Both the position numbers and the translations under genes were made by a program. 64,000 nt of DNA from Burkholderiaceae bacterium. GTDB taxonomy: Bacteria > Pseudomonadota > Gammaproteobacteria > Burkholderiales > Burkholderiaceae_C. Within the stretch, counting starts at the first letter, position 1; every line of letters begins with the position of its first letter. Shown here piece by piece: positions 49,452 through 59,460 of this stretch. The notes beneath the pieces were generated by a model that saw nothing but the letters and a program-made list of their open reading frames with translations, searched no databases and was not told the origin of the DNA. The stretch lies in contig JACKLN010000002.1 of assembly GCA_024235855.1 (NCBI GenBank), positions 1 to 64,000 of the forward strand, given 5' to 3'.

Positions 49452-50626
49452 GCGCCGCGCCGGCATCGCTCGGCGCCTTCTCCGCGGTCTGGTTCTGCTA
49501 CTTCGCGGCGATCGGGCTCTACAACCCCTACGCGCCGCTGTGGTTCAAGGACCTCGGCTACTCGACCCTCGCCATCGGCGCCATCGCGTCGGCCATCAGC
49601 TGGACGCGCGTGGTCGCGCCCTACGGCTGGGGCTGGTTCGGCGACCGCAGCGGGCAGCGCAGCCGCGGCGTGCGCTGGGCGGCAGGGCTGTCGGTGGCGG
49701 CGGCCGGTGGCCTGTGGTTGTGGCCGGACCCCGCCGCGCTGCCGGTCTTCGCCGTGCTGCTGTTCCTGGCCAACGGCGGCGTGGTGCCGCTGTCGGAGGC
49801 GGCGCTGTCTCAGCAATTGCAGCGTGGTGGCCTGCTCGACTTCGCGCGCTACGGGCGCGTGCGCCTGTGGGGGTCGCTGGGTTTCGTGGTGTCGGTGGCC
49901 GCCGCTGGCGCGGTCTTCGAACGCTGGGGCATCCGGCACTTCGCCATGCTGGTGCTGGCCGCCTTCGGTCTGCTGTGGTGGGCCACGCTGCGCCTGCCGG
50001 AGGCGGCCACGGTCAATGCCGACGACACGCCCGCGCCGCCGGTGCGCAGCGTGCTGCGGCGGCCGGCGGTGGCCTGGTTCTTCGGCGGGGTGTCGCTCAC
50101 CGTGCTGGCCCACACCGCGCTGTACGCCTTCTTCTCGCTCTACCTCAGCGAGCAGGGCCACGGCAGCGGTGTCGTCGGTCTGGCCTGGGGCGTGGCGGTG
50201 GGCGTGGAGATCGTGTTCTTCTGGGCCCAGGGCCGGGTCTTCGACCGTCTGAGCCCGATCGGCTGGCTGCAACTTGCCGCCGTCGTGGCGGCCCTGCGCT
50301 TCGCGCTGACGGCGGCCTTCGGCGGGTCGTTGGCACTGCTGCTGCTGGCGCAGACGCTGCACGCCATCACCTTCGCCGCCCAGCACGCCGCCTGCATCGC
50401 CATGGTCCACCGCTTCTTCCCGGGCCGGTTGCGCGGGCGTGGCCAGGCGCTGTACTCGGTGCTCGGCTATGGCCTGCCGGGTGTGCTGGGCGGCGTGGCA
50501 GGGGGCTGGATCGGTGAACGGTTCGGGTTCACCGCCGTGTTCTGGGCCGCTGCCAGTGTGGCGATGCTGGCCTGGACCGCACTGCGCCGGGCCGAGCGGG
50601 CGCTGGCCCAGGAACCGCCCGCCTGA
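49448..50626 (+). CDS. MFS transporter (HcaT/LacY-like MFS_1 type)
   Basis: The 392-residue protein has about 12 membrane helices and opens with FSAVWFCYFAAIGLYNPYAPLWFKDLGYS, the pattern of 3-phenylpropionate-type MFS proteins. Substrate is unknown. GTG 49448 overlaps the aroC stop by four bases, a conserved pairing in Burkholderiales. No regulator lies nearby. Confidence 0.85.
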   Translation: MSAAPASLGAFSAVWFCYFAAIGLYNPYAPLWFKDLGYSTLAIGAIASAISWTRVVAPYGWGWFGDRSGQRSRGVRWAAGLSVAAAGGLWLWPDPAALPVFAVLLFLANGGVVPLSEAALSQQLQRGGLLDFARYGRVRLWGSLGFVVSVAAAGAVFERWGIRHFAMLVLAAFGLLWWATLRLPEAATVNADDTPAPPVRSVLRRPAVAWFFGGVSLTVLAHTALYAFFSLYLSEQGHGSGVVGLAWGVAVGVEIVFFWAQGRVFDRLSPIGWLQLAAVVAALRFALTAAFGGSLALLLLAQTLHAITFAAQHAACIAMVHRFFPGRLRGRGQALYSVLGYGLPGVLGGVAGGWIGERFGFTAVFWAAASVAMLAWTALRRAERALAQEPPA

Positions 50627-50668
50627 CCCTGGCCTACAGATTCCGCGCTGCCGGCCGATACGCCGAGC

Positions 50669-51694
50669 ATGGACACACACGCGCCAGGTTCCCGCTCGAC
50701 GGCTGCTCCGCCGGCGCGGCGGGCGGCCGCGAACGGGCAGGTGCCCTGGGTCGCCGCCGCGCTGGCGGTCACCGGCGTGGCCGCGGCCGCCGTGTGGATC
50801 GGCCCGACGGCAGCCGCTCTGACCGCGGCCGTGGCCGTGGCCGGTCTGGCCTGGCGGGCGCAGATGCCGCCTGCGATACCCGACGGGGAGCCTGCCGCCG
50901 GCGCGCCGCCGGTGCCGGGCATGGACGCCTCCACGTCACCCCTGGCGTCCGTGCTGGACACGACCCTGTTCTACCGCCCGTTGCGCAGCCTGCCGGAGCT
51001 GCACCTGCGTGGCATCGAGGCCGAACTGCGCTGGCGCCTGCCAGGGGGTGAACCCCTGCCGCCCCTGGCCTGGCCACAGACCCTGGCACCCGACACCGCA
51101 GCGGCCCTGCTGGACGCCTGGCTGAGCGCCGCGCTGCCGCAGTTCGCGCGCTGGCTGCCCGATCTCCGAGAACGCGGGGGTGCCACCCTGTGGCTGCGCC
51201 TGCCGGCCGCCTGGGGCGCGCTGCCGACATTCGGTTCGCGCCTGACGCAGGCCCTGGCCGACGCCGGCCTGGACCCGTCCTGCCTGGTGTTGCGTGTGCC
51301 GTTGCACGCGCAGGGGCGCCAGGCCAGGCTGCCGCAGGCGGTGCTGGACCTGCAGTCCCAGGGCGTCACGCTGGCGGTCGACGCCTTCGGCGCCGGCAGT
51401 GCATCGCTGACGCACCTGGACCGCCTCCCGGTGCGCACCGTCTGCCTCGCACCGTCCTTCGTCGAGCGCGCCGGCCCCACCACCCCGCAGCGCTGGGTGG
51501 TGGAGTCCACCGCGAAGCTGGCCGCGTCCATGGGCATGTCGACCCTGGCCGAAGGCATCACGCAGGACAGCCAGGTGCTGGCGCTCGCGGTGCTGGGCTG
51601 CGACCTCGGCGTCGGCGAGGTCTGCGGCCCCTGGCGCGAAGCGTCCGATGCGGCCAGCGGTTGGTCGACGTCGTCGACGGTCCGCGCCGCCTGA
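50669..51694 (+). CDS. Degenerate EAL-domain protein, membrane-linked
   Basis: The 341-residue protein has N-terminal hydrophobic helices (VPWVAAALAVTGVAAAAVWI and following) and a C-terminal domain alignable to EAL phosphodiesterases: GVTLAVDAFGAGSASLTHLDRLPVRTVCLAPSFVER, then MGMSTLAEGITQDSQVLALAVLGCD. The EAL motif itself is missing, DDFG is replaced by DAFG, and the KID lysine/aspartate pair is lost (VCLAPSF). It is probably catalytically inactive and may act as a c-di-GMP sensor or a scaffold. Confidence 0.75.
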   Translation: MDTHAPGSRSTAAPPARRAAANGQVPWVAAALAVTGVAAAAVWIGPTAAALTAAVAVAGLAWRAQMPPAIPDGEPAAGAPPVPGMDASTSPLASVLDTTLFYRPLRSLPELHLRGIEAELRWRLPGGEPLPPLAWPQTLAPDTAAALLDAWLSAALPQFARWLPDLRERGGATLWLRLPAAWGALPTFGSRLTQALADAGLDPSCLVLRVPLHAQGRQARLPQAVLDLQSQGVTLAVDAFGAGSASLTHLDRLPVRTVCLAPSFVERAGPTTPQRWVVESTAKLAASMGMSTLAEGITQDSQVLALAVLGCDLGVGEVCGPWREASDAASGWSTSSTVRAA

Positions 51695-51892
51695 CGCGGC
51701 TTTCCGGCGTACACGCCGGATGCACCTGGCAGGCCCGGTCGGGCCGCGGCGCAGCCCGACCCCCGGCATCTGCAGTTCGTCGCAGCCCCTCTGTTGCCGC
51801 CTGAGGGGGGCTCCTACACTGCCCCCACTTCAGAACACACGCGGCCCACGTGAGCCTGCCTCAGGCGCGCCAGGGCCCGAAGAGGACGACAC

Positions 51893-53071
51893 ATGCAGAA
51901 GAAGTGGCTCATCGGTGGAGGGCTGGCCGCAGTGCTGGTCGTCGGTGCGGGCGTGGCTTTCGTCAGCGGCGCCATCCCGGCGCGCGGCGGGGTCGGACCG
52001 GACGGCGCGGCCGAGAAGGCACCACCGCCCCTGACCTTCACCGCCCGCGAGGTCGTGCGCCCGCAATCGGCACCGATGCCCGGCCGCGTGGCCTTCTCCG
52101 GCCCACTGGTGGCACCGGGCACGGCCACGCTGCGCGCCCGCGCCGCCGGTACCTTGACCACGCTGGCGGTGGCCGAGGGCGACCGCGTCCGCGCCGGCCA
52201 GGCCGTGGGCCGCATCGACCTGGCCGACGTGAGCAGCCGTGTCGCCGAACGCGAGGCCAACGTGGCCGCCGCCCGCGCCACGCTGGCCCAGGCCCAGCGC
52301 ACGCATGCGCAGAACGAGCGGCTCGCCGGCCAGCAGTTCATCTCTAGCGCGGCGCTGGACGGTTCGCGCGCGGCGCTGGAGACGGCGCGGGCGCAGCTCG
52401 ACGCGGCCTTGGCGTCGGCCGCGGCCACCCGGGTGGCGCTGCGCGACGCCACGCTGCTGGCCCCCATCGACGGCATCGTCGCCAAGCGCCAGGTGCTGCC
52501 GGGCGAGAAGGTGACGCCCGACCAGCCGGTGCTCACCATCGTCGACCTGCGCCGGCTGGAGCTGGCCGGCAGCGTCGGCACCCACGAGGTGGCGCGCCTG
52601 TCGGCCGGCATGCCGGTGCAGGTGCAGGTGGAAGGCGTGGACCGCCCGGTGGCCGGCCGCATCGCGCGCATTGCGCCAGCCGCGGAGCCGGGCACGCGGG
52701 CCATCGGCGTCACCATCGAACTGCCCAACGCCGACGAGCGCCTGCGCGCCGGCCAGTACGCTGCTGCCACCGCCGTGCTGCCCGACGACCGCGACCGCCT
52801 CTCGGTGCCGGCCACGGCGGTCAGCCAGTCGGCCGGGCAGGACCAGGTCTGGCTCATCGACGGCGGCAAGCTGGCGCGCCGTGCGGTGCGGCTGGGCCGG
52901 CTCGACGAGGCCACCGGCAGGGTCGAGGTGCTCGACGGCGTCACTGCGGACAGCGTGGTCGTCGCCGCGCGCTTCGACGGGCTCAGCGAAGGCCGGCTGG
53001 CGTCGGTGACGGCCGAACAGGCGGCCGCGGTGGCGTCGACCTCGGCGTCGGCGCCGGCGCGTCTGCAATAA
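51893..53071 (+). CDS. RND efflux periplasmic adaptor subunit
   Basis: The 392-residue membrane-fusion protein has an N-terminal anchor (WLIGGGLAAVLVVGAGVAFVSG) and the usual lipoyl halves (ATLRARAAGTLTTLAVAEGDRVRAGQAVGRID and ATLLAPIDGIVAKRQVLPGEKV) around a coiled-coil hairpin. A beta-barrel domain follows. It lies ten bases before its RND pump gene. No outer-membrane channel gene is adjacent, so a TolC-like partner must be encoded elsewhere. Confidence 0.92.
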   Translation: MQKKWLIGGGLAAVLVVGAGVAFVSGAIPARGGVGPDGAAEKAPPPLTFTAREVVRPQSAPMPGRVAFSGPLVAPGTATLRARAAGTLTTLAVAEGDRVRAGQAVGRIDLADVSSRVAEREANVAAARATLAQAQRTHAQNERLAGQQFISSAALDGSRAALETARAQLDAALASAAATRVALRDATLLAPIDGIVAKRQVLPGEKVTPDQPVLTIVDLRRLELAGSVGTHEVARLSAGMPVQVQVEGVDRPVAGRIARIAPAAEPGTRAIGVTIELPNADERLRAGQYAAATAVLPDDRDRLSVPATAVSQSAGQDQVWLIDGGKLARRAVRLGRLDEATGRVEVLDGVTADSVVVAARFDGLSEGRLASVTAEQAAAVASTSASAPARLQ

Positions 53072-53081
53072 GGGGCGCGCC

Positions 53082-56000
53082 ATGTGGATGACCCGCGTCT
53101 CGATCCAGCACCCGGTCTTCGCCACCATGGTGATGGTGGCGCTGTGCGTGCTCGGCCTGTTCAGCTACAACAAGCTGGGCGTCGAACAGCTGCCCGACAT
53201 CCAGCCGCCCGGCGCCTGGATGAACATCGAATACCCCGGCGCCACGCCCGAGGCGGTGGAGCGCGAGGTGCTCAAGCCGGTGGAGGAATCCATCAACAGC
53301 ATCGCCGGCGTGCGCAAGATCATGTCGCGCGCCTTCGAGGGCCGGGGCGACATCAGCGTCGAGTTCGGCCTCGACACCGACATGGACCGCGCGATGACCG
53401 AGGTGCGCGACCGCGTCGCCGCGGTGCAGAGCCGCTTCCCGCGCGACGTGAAGCCGCCGACCCTGGCACGCTGGAACAACGACAACGCCGAACCGGTGGT
53501 GACGATGGCGCTGGTCAGCGCCACGCGCAACATGCGCGAGCTGTCGGTGATCGGCGAGAACACCGTGGGCAAGCGCCTGCAGCGTGTGCCGGGCGTGGCG
53601 CGGGTGGAGATCCAGGGGCTGACCGAGCGCGAGGTGCGCATCGACCTCGACCCGATGCGCCTGCGCGCCTACGGTGTGACGCCGGCGCAGATCGCCGAGG
53701 CGCTGCGCGCGGCCAACAACGACCAGCCGGTGGGGCGCCTGTCCGACAGCCGGCAGGACACGCTGCTGCGCGTGGAAGGCCGCATCCGCGACCCGCGCGA
53801 CTTCGGTGACATCATCGTCGCGCACCGCAACGGCCTGCCGCTGCGGCTGGCCGACCTGGGCACGCTGGTGGAACGCGAACGCGAGCCGGAATCGCTGGCG
53901 CGCCTGAGCGGCCAGCCGGCGATCAACTTCAACGTCTTCCGCCAGCAGGACGCCAACGTGGTGGCCACCGGCGAGGCGGTGAAGGCCGCGCTGGCCGAAC
54001 TGCAGAAGACGCTGCCGGCCGACGTGGAGCTCAAGCTCGTGAACGCCGGAAGCGACTGGATCAAGGGCAGCCTGGACGGCCTGCGCAGCACGCTGATCGA
54101 AGGCGCGCTGCTGACGGTGGCCATCGTCTTCCTGTTCCTGCACAGCTGGCGCAGCACCATCATCACCGGGCTGACGCTGCCGATCGCGGTGATCTCCAGC
54201 TTCATCGCCGTGTACCTGTTCGGCTTCACGCTGAACTTCATGACGATGATGGCGCTGAGCCTGTGCATCGGGTTGCTGATCGACGACGCCATCGTCGTGC
54301 GCGAGAACATCGTGCGCCACGTGCACATGGGCAAGGACCACATGACCGCGGCGCGCGAGGGCACCGACGAGATCGGTCTGGCGGTGATGGCCACCACCTT
54401 CGCCATCGTCGCGGTGTTCGCGCCGGTGGCGTTCATGGGCGGCATCATCGGCAAGTTCTTCCACCCCTTCGGCATCACCGTGGTGGTGGCGGTGCTGATC
54501 AGCCTGTTCGTCAGCTTCACGCTCGACCCGATGCTGAGCTCGGTCTGGCACGACCCACCGGCGGCTAAGCTGGCGCGTGTGCCGGTGATCGGCCACGCCA
54601 TCCGCGGCACCGACGCGCTGATGGACGGGCTGCACCGCGTGTACGCCGGCGCCATCCACTGGATCTTCAGCGCGCGCCGCTGGCGCGTGTGGATCCCGGC
54701 CTACGGCCGCGGCTTCGACGCCGAAGGCCGACGTGACCGCGGCACGCGCCGTCGCTGGCGCAGCGCCACCATCACGCCGCGCGGCCTGGTGGTGGCCGGG
54801 GGCGCGCTGAGCTTCGTTGCTGCGCTCGGCCTGGCGCCGCTGGTGGGCAGCGAGTTCGTGCCGCAGGTGGACCAGGGCTTCACGCAGCTGGCCGTCAAGC
54901 TGCCGGTGGGCAGCAGCCTGGAGCGCACCGACGAGAAGGTGCGCCAGATCGAGGCCCGCGTGCTCGCGGTGCCCGAGGTCAAGCACGTGGCCACCTGGAT
55001 CGGCGGCCCGGGCCAGCGCCACCAGGCCTGGCTCAACATCCGCCTGACCGACCGCCGCGAGCGCAGCCGCACGCAGAAGGAGGTCGAGGGCGTGATCCGC
55101 GACGCCGTGGCCGGCATCCCCGGTGTGGACGCGGCGCTGGGCTTCAACCGGCCGATCTACGTGGCCATCCTGGGCAACGACAGCGAAGGCCTGGCCCGCG
55201 TGGCCAAGGAGTTCGCCGACAAGGTGCGCAAGATCCCCGGCGCGGTGGACGTGGAGACTTCGGTGCAGGACGGCGTGCCGGCCTATGCCGTGCGCCTGAA
55301 GCCCGACGCCGTGCGCGAGCTGGGGCTGACGCCGGCACAGCTGGGCGCCAGCCTGCGCACCTTCGTCAACGGCGACCCGGCCACCACCTGGACCACACCC
55401 GACGGCGATCAGGTCGACGTGGTGCTCCGGCTGAACGAGGCCGACCGCGAGCGCGTGGCGCAGCTGCGCGACCTGCCGGTGGCCTATGCCGCGGGCGGCG
55501 TGCCGGTGGCGCTGGCCAGCGTGGCCGAGATCGAGCCGGTGTTCAACCCGCAGAACATCCGGCGCCAGAACCTGCAGCGGCGCGAGGCCGTGTTCGCCGG
55601 CGTCAAGGACCGCAGCCCGGGCGACGTCAGCGCCGACGTGCAGAAGCTGATCAAGGAGACGCAGCTGCCGCCGGGCTACAGCTTCGACATCGGCGGCCAG
55701 ATGCAGGAGCAGGACGAAGCCTTCGGCGGCCTGCTCGGCGCGATGGCGCTGGCGGCGATCTTCATCTACATCGTGCTGGCCAGCCAGTTCGGCAGCTTCG
55801 TGCAGCCCATCGCCATCATGGCCAGCCTGCCGCTGGCGCTGATCGGCGTGATGCTGGCGCTGCTGGTGACGGGCAGCACGCTCAACGTGTTCTCGATGAT
55901 CGGCCTGGTGATGCTGATGGGCCTGGTGACGAAGAACGCCATCCTGCTGGTGGACTTCGCCAACCAGGCGCGCAAGGCGGGCGCCTCGGTGCGCGATGCG

Positions 56001-56288
56001 CTGCTGCAGGCCGGCCAGATCCGCATGCGCCCCATCATCATGACCACCGCGGCCATGGTCTTCGGCATGCTGCCGCTGGCGCTGGCGCTCAACGACGGTG
56101 GCGAGATCCAGGCCCCGATGGGGCGCGCCATCATCGGCGGCCTGCTGACCAGCACGCTGCTGACCCTGGTGGTGGTGCCAGTGCTCTACAGCTACGTGGT
56201 GCGCGAGAAGCGGCCGGCGGCCTCGCCGCAGGCACTGCCGGCCGGCGGGGCGGGCATGCCGGCCGGCATGCCGGCGGACCGCGACTGA
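53082..56288 (+). CDS. RND-type multidrug/solvent efflux transporter (AcrB/HAE1 family)
   Basis: The 1068-residue proton-driven pump has 12 membrane helices in two halves. Visible family marks are the start MWMTRVSIQHPVFATMVMVAL, LCIGLLIDDAIVVRENIVRH with the proton-relay aspartates, FHPFGITVVVAVLISLFVSFTLDPML, and the second-half MIGLVMLMGLVTKNAILLVDF. A polar, Arg-rich stretch (YGRGFDAEGRRDRGTRRRWR) lies between the halves. Substrates cannot be told from sequence. Confidence 0.93.
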   Translation: MWMTRVSIQHPVFATMVMVALCVLGLFSYNKLGVEQLPDIQPPGAWMNIEYPGATPEAVEREVLKPVEESINSIAGVRKIMSRAFEGRGDISVEFGLDTDMDRAMTEVRDRVAAVQSRFPRDVKPPTLARWNNDNAEPVVTMALVSATRNMRELSVIGENTVGKRLQRVPGVARVEIQGLTEREVRIDLDPMRLRAYGVTPAQIAEALRAANNDQPVGRLSDSRQDTLLRVEGRIRDPRDFGDIIVAHRNGLPLRLADLGTLVEREREPESLARLSGQPAINFNVFRQQDANVVATGEAVKAALAELQKTLPADVELKLVNAGSDWIKGSLDGLRSTLIEGALLTVAIVFLFLHSWRSTIITGLTLPIAVISSFIAVYLFGFTLNFMTMMALSLCIGLLIDDAIVVRENIVRHVHMGKDHMTAAREGTDEIGLAVMATTFAIVAVFAPVAFMGGIIGKFFHPFGITVVVAVLISLFVSFTLDPMLSSVWHDPPAAKLARVPVIGHAIRGTDALMDGLHRVYAGAIHWIFSARRWRVWIPAYGRGFDAEGRRDRGTRRRWRSATITPRGLVVAGGALSFVAALGLAPLVGSEFVPQVDQGFTQLAVKLPVGSSLERTDEKVRQIEARVLAVPEVKHVATWIGGPGQRHQAWLNIRLTDRRERSRTQKEVEGVIRDAVAGIPGVDAALGFNRPIYVAILGNDSEGLARVAKEFADKVRKIPGAVDVETSVQDGVPAYAVRLKPDAVRELGLTPAQLGASLRTFVNGDPATTWTTPDGDQVDVVLRLNEADRERVAQLRDLPVAYAAGGVPVALASVAEIEPVFNPQNIRRQNLQRREAVFAGVKDRSPGDVSADVQKLIKETQLPPGYSFDIGGQMQEQDEAFGGLLGAMALAAIFIYIVLASQFGSFVQPIAIMASLPLALIGVMLALLVTGSTLNVFSMIGLVMLMGLVTKNAILLVDFANQARKAGASVRDALLQAGQIRMRPIIMTTAAMVFGMLPLALALNDGGEIQAPMGRAIIGGLLTSTLLTLVVVPVLYSYVVREKRPAASPQALPAGGAGMPAGMPADRD

Positions 56289-56291
56289 CCT

Positions 56292-56312
56292 CGCGCCCGG
56301 CAGGCGGGCGCG
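56292..56312. terminator. Hairpin between converging genes
   Basis: CGCGCCCG and CGGGCGCG form an eight-base stem with a five-base loop in the 34-base gap between the RND pump and the converging GGDEF-EAL gene. No T-run follows, so termination is uncertain. Confidence 0.35.
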
Positions 56313-56322
56313 CTCGCCTGTC

Positions 56323-59300
56323 TCAGGCCGACCAGGCGTCGGCGACGGCCGGCCGGCGCAGCGGCGACGCGAGCACCTCGTCGACGGGGCGCGCGCGGTC
56401 GAACAGCCAGCCCTGCAACCGGTCGCAGCCCGCTTCCACCAGGAAGCGGGCCTGGGCGGCGGTCTCGACGCCTTCGGCCACCGTCCGGATGCCGAACCGC
56501 CGCGCGATGCCGATGATGGCCAGCACCAGGGCGGCGTCGTCGCCGTCCTCCACCACGTCGCGCACGAAGGCGCGGTCGATCTTCAGCTCGCGCACCGGCA
56601 GGCGCTTGAGGTACATCAGGTTCGACCAGCCGGTGCCGAAGTCGTCGATCGAGAAGTGGAACCCCTCGGCCGCCAGGTGCTTCATCACCCGCTCGGAGGC
56701 CTCGTCCGCGAGCATGCCCTCCGTGAGCTCGAGCTGCAGCGCACCGGGGGCGATGCCGTGCGCACCGACGGTCTGGACCAGATGCGCCGTGAACCCGGGG
56801 TCGGCGAACTGACGCGGGCTGACGTTGACCGACAGCGGGACGTCGACGCCGGCCTCCCGCAGCTGGCGGGCCAGGGCGCAGGCGCGCTCGATCATCCGTC
56901 GCCCCAGCGGCAGGATCAGGCCGGAGTCCTCGGCCACCGAGATGAACCGGGCCGGCGGCACCATGCCCTGCTCCGCGTCGTGCCAGCGCGCCAGGGCCTC
57001 CAGGCCGGCGAGCCTGCCGTCGGCTGTCCACTGGCCCTGCAGGTGCAGGGTGATGACATCGTCGTCGATCGCCTTTCGCAGCGCACGTTCCAGCGCCACG
57101 CGCGACGCCACGTGCTCGTGCATCGCCGGCTCGTAGAGCCGCGTGCTGCCGCGCTCGCTCTGCTTGGCGGCGTACATGGCCGTGTCGGCTTCGCGGACGA
57201 GGTCCTCCACCGTCGGCGCGTCGCCGCGCGGGAACACGGTGATGCCGATGCTGGCGCCAACCCGGTATTCCATCGGCCCCACCTGCACCGGCACCTCCAG
57301 CGCCGCGCGCAGCTTGCGCACCACCTCGCGTGCCGCCCGCTCGGCCTCGTCCGGGCCTGCCCCGGCATCGGGCAGCAGCACCATCAGTTCGTCGCCACCC
57401 ATGCGGGCCAGCGTGTCGTCCACGCGCAGCGTGTCGCGCAGGCGGCGTGTGACCTCGCACAGCAGGGCGTCACCCGCGGCGTGCCCGTGGCTGTCGTTCA
57501 CGCGCTTGAAATGGTCGAGGTCGAGGAAGATCAGCGCACCCAGCCGTCGCCGGCGGCGGCAACTGGCCAGGGCCTGCCCCACGCGGTCGGCCAGCAGGCT
57601 GCGGTTGGGCAGGCCGGTCAGCGCGTCGGTGGTGGCCGCGGCGCGCAGCCGCTCCTCGGCCCGCTTGCGTTCGTTGATGTCCATCAGCACGCCGCTGACC
57701 CGCAGCACGCGCCCGTTCGGCGCCCGTTCGGCGACGGCGGCGTAGGCCAGCAGCCAATGCCAGGCCCCGCTGCGCATGCGCAGCCGGAACTCGGCGCGAT
57801 AGCGCTGCTCGGTGCCGCGCAGCAGCGCCAACATCGTGTCCTGTGCCATCGGGAGATCGTCGGGGTGCACCCGTTCCAGCCAGCGGCCTTCGTTGCTCAG
57901 CGGGCCGAAGCGTTCGACCCAGTTCGGCGACAGCGTCCACTGGTCGTCGTCCGGGTCCCAGGTCCAGGAACCCAGGTCGGCCGCGCCGAGCGCGGTCTGC
58001 AGCATGCCGTCGGTGCGCACCGCGTCGGTGATGTCGGTGAAGCAGGTGAGCGCCGCCTCCAGTTCGCCGTCGGGGCCGTGCAAGGGCACGCAGCGCAGGT
58101 CCAGCCAGCGCTGTTCGCCCTGGCCGTTGCGTATGCCGATCCGGCAGGGATCGGTGGGCTGGCCCGTGGCCAGCACCCGGGCCAGGGGGCGCTCCTCGTC
58201 GCGCAGCGGCTGGCCATCGGCGTCGACCGTCAGCCAGTGGGCCGCCCGCGTGTCCAGTCCGACCAGGCCGCCGGGCGGCGTGCCCAGAATCTCGTGCGCC
58301 GCGGGGTTGGCCTGCAGGATGGCCGCGCTGCGCGACTGCAGCAGCACCCCGGCGGGCAGCGCGTCGAGCAGCGCCTGCGCATGCTCGCGCTGGCGGACGA
58401 CTTCGGTGACGTCGGTCTCGACGGCCACGAAGCCTTCGAACGTGCCGTCGTCGCCGTGCAGTGGCTGCAGGTCCACGTCCATCCAGTAGGGTCTGCCGCC
58501 CTTGGCCCGGTTGAGGATCTGCACGCGGCAGGCCTTGCGCGCACGCACCGCGTCCCCGAGCGCGTCGCGCGCCGCCGGTGCGCTCCCCTCGAACTGCAGC
58601 ACCGAGCCCGGCGTGCGTCCGATGATCTCGTCGGCGGTGTAGCCGGTGACGCGCTCGAAGGCGGCGTTGACCCAGGTGGTGCGGCCCTCGGCGTCGCCCA
58701 GGATGACCACGTTGTCGGTGCGCTGGGCCACCAGCGCCAGGCGCCGCAGTTCGCGTGAGGTGCGGTGCTGCACCAGCCGGCTGCGGTGCAGTTCGATCAG
58801 GTGCGAGGCCTGTCGTGCCAGCCGCACGAGCGCGTAGCGCTGGCGCGCATCGAGCCGGCGTGGCGTGCGGTCGATCACGCACAGCGTGCCCAGGGCCTCG
58901 CCGGTGGGCAGCCGCAGCGGCATGCCGGCGTAGAACCGGATGTGCGGATCCTGCACGACCAGCGGGTTGCTCCGGAAGCGGGGATCTTCGGTCGCATCGG
59001 GCACCTCGAAGATGCCTTCGCCTTGGATGGCATGCGCGCAGAAGGCCCATTCGCGCGGTGTTTCCCGCACGGGCAGACCGTGGTGGCTCTTGAACCACTG
59101 GCGCTGCTCGTCGACCAGCGACACCAGCGCGATCGGCACGCCGAGGATCTCGGCGGCCAGCGCGGTCAGGTCGTCGAAGCTCTGTTCTTCCGCCGTGTCC
59201 AGCAGTTCGGTGGCCTGGAGCGCGGCCAGACGCTGCGCCTCGTCGGATCGCGCCTGGGAGAAGGTGGCCGCAGAACTCTCGCTGTCGACGATAGATGACG

Positions 59301-59397
59301 TCTGGTGTGTGCACTCGGTCCCGGTGGTGCGGCGTTGCACGCGGGACGGTGCGGACATGTCGACGGCGTGGTGGGATGCAGGAGGTTCTGCTGCCAC
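56323..59397 (-). CDS. GAF-PAS-GGDEF-EAL c-di-GMP turnover protein
   Basis: The 1024-residue protein has a GAF domain (about 50-205), three PAS-like domains (about 220-590), a GGDEF domain (about 595-760) and an EAL domain (about 770-1010). The cyclase motif is GGDEL, with an RVDD inhibitory site. The EAL part is complete: LEALARW, LELTEGML, SIDDFGTGWSNLMYLKRLP, KIDRAF and VAEGVET. There are no membrane segments, so it senses cytoplasmic signals. Phosphodiesterase activity is likely; cyclase activity is uncertain. An internal ATG at 59358 is an alternative start. Confidence 0.9.
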   Translation of the reverse strand: MAAEPPASHHAVDMSAPSRVQRRTTGTECTHQTSSIVDSESSAATFSQARSDEAQRLAALQATELLDTAEEQSFDDLTALAAEILGVPIALVSLVDEQRQWFKSHHGLPVRETPREWAFCAHAIQGEGIFEVPDATEDPRFRSNPLVVQDPHIRFYAGMPLRLPTGEALGTLCVIDRTPRRLDARQRYALVRLARQASHLIELHRSRLVQHRTSRELRRLALVAQRTDNVVILGDAEGRTTWVNAAFERVTGYTADEIIGRTPGSVLQFEGSAPAARDALGDAVRARKACRVQILNRAKGGRPYWMDVDLQPLHGDDGTFEGFVAVETDVTEVVRQREHAQALLDALPAGVLLQSRSAAILQANPAAHEILGTPPGGLVGLDTRAAHWLTVDADGQPLRDEERPLARVLATGQPTDPCRIGIRNGQGEQRWLDLRCVPLHGPDGELEAALTCFTDITDAVRTDGMLQTALGAADLGSWTWDPDDDQWTLSPNWVERFGPLSNEGRWLERVHPDDLPMAQDTMLALLRGTEQRYRAEFRLRMRSGAWHWLLAYAAVAERAPNGRVLRVSGVLMDINERKRAEERLRAAATTDALTGLPNRSLLADRVGQALASCRRRRRLGALIFLDLDHFKRVNDSHGHAAGDALLCEVTRRLRDTLRVDDTLARMGGDELMVLLPDAGAGPDEAERAAREVVRKLRAALEVPVQVGPMEYRVGASIGITVFPRGDAPTVEDLVREADTAMYAAKQSERGSTRLYEPAMHEHVASRVALERALRKAIDDDVITLHLQGQWTADGRLAGLEALARWHDAEQGMVPPARFISVAEDSGLILPLGRRMIERACALARQLREAGVDVPLSVNVSPRQFADPGFTAHLVQTVGAHGIAPGALQLELTEGMLADEASERVMKHLAAEGFHFSIDDFGTGWSNLMYLKRLPVRELKIDRAFVRDVVEDGDDAALVLAIIGIARRFGIRTVAEGVETAAQARFLVEAGCDRLQGWLFDRARPVDEVLASPLRRPAVADAWSA

Positions 59398-59460
59398 TAT
59401 CGGTCGAAAGGCGCGACCTCTGAAACCGGGATCACCCCGACCCCCCGACGCCCAGGGTCT

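Noticed and set aside
46884..49466. 860-codon open frame opposite the diguanylate cyclase and aroC
   Set aside because: It spans two well-supported genes and has no recognisable motif.
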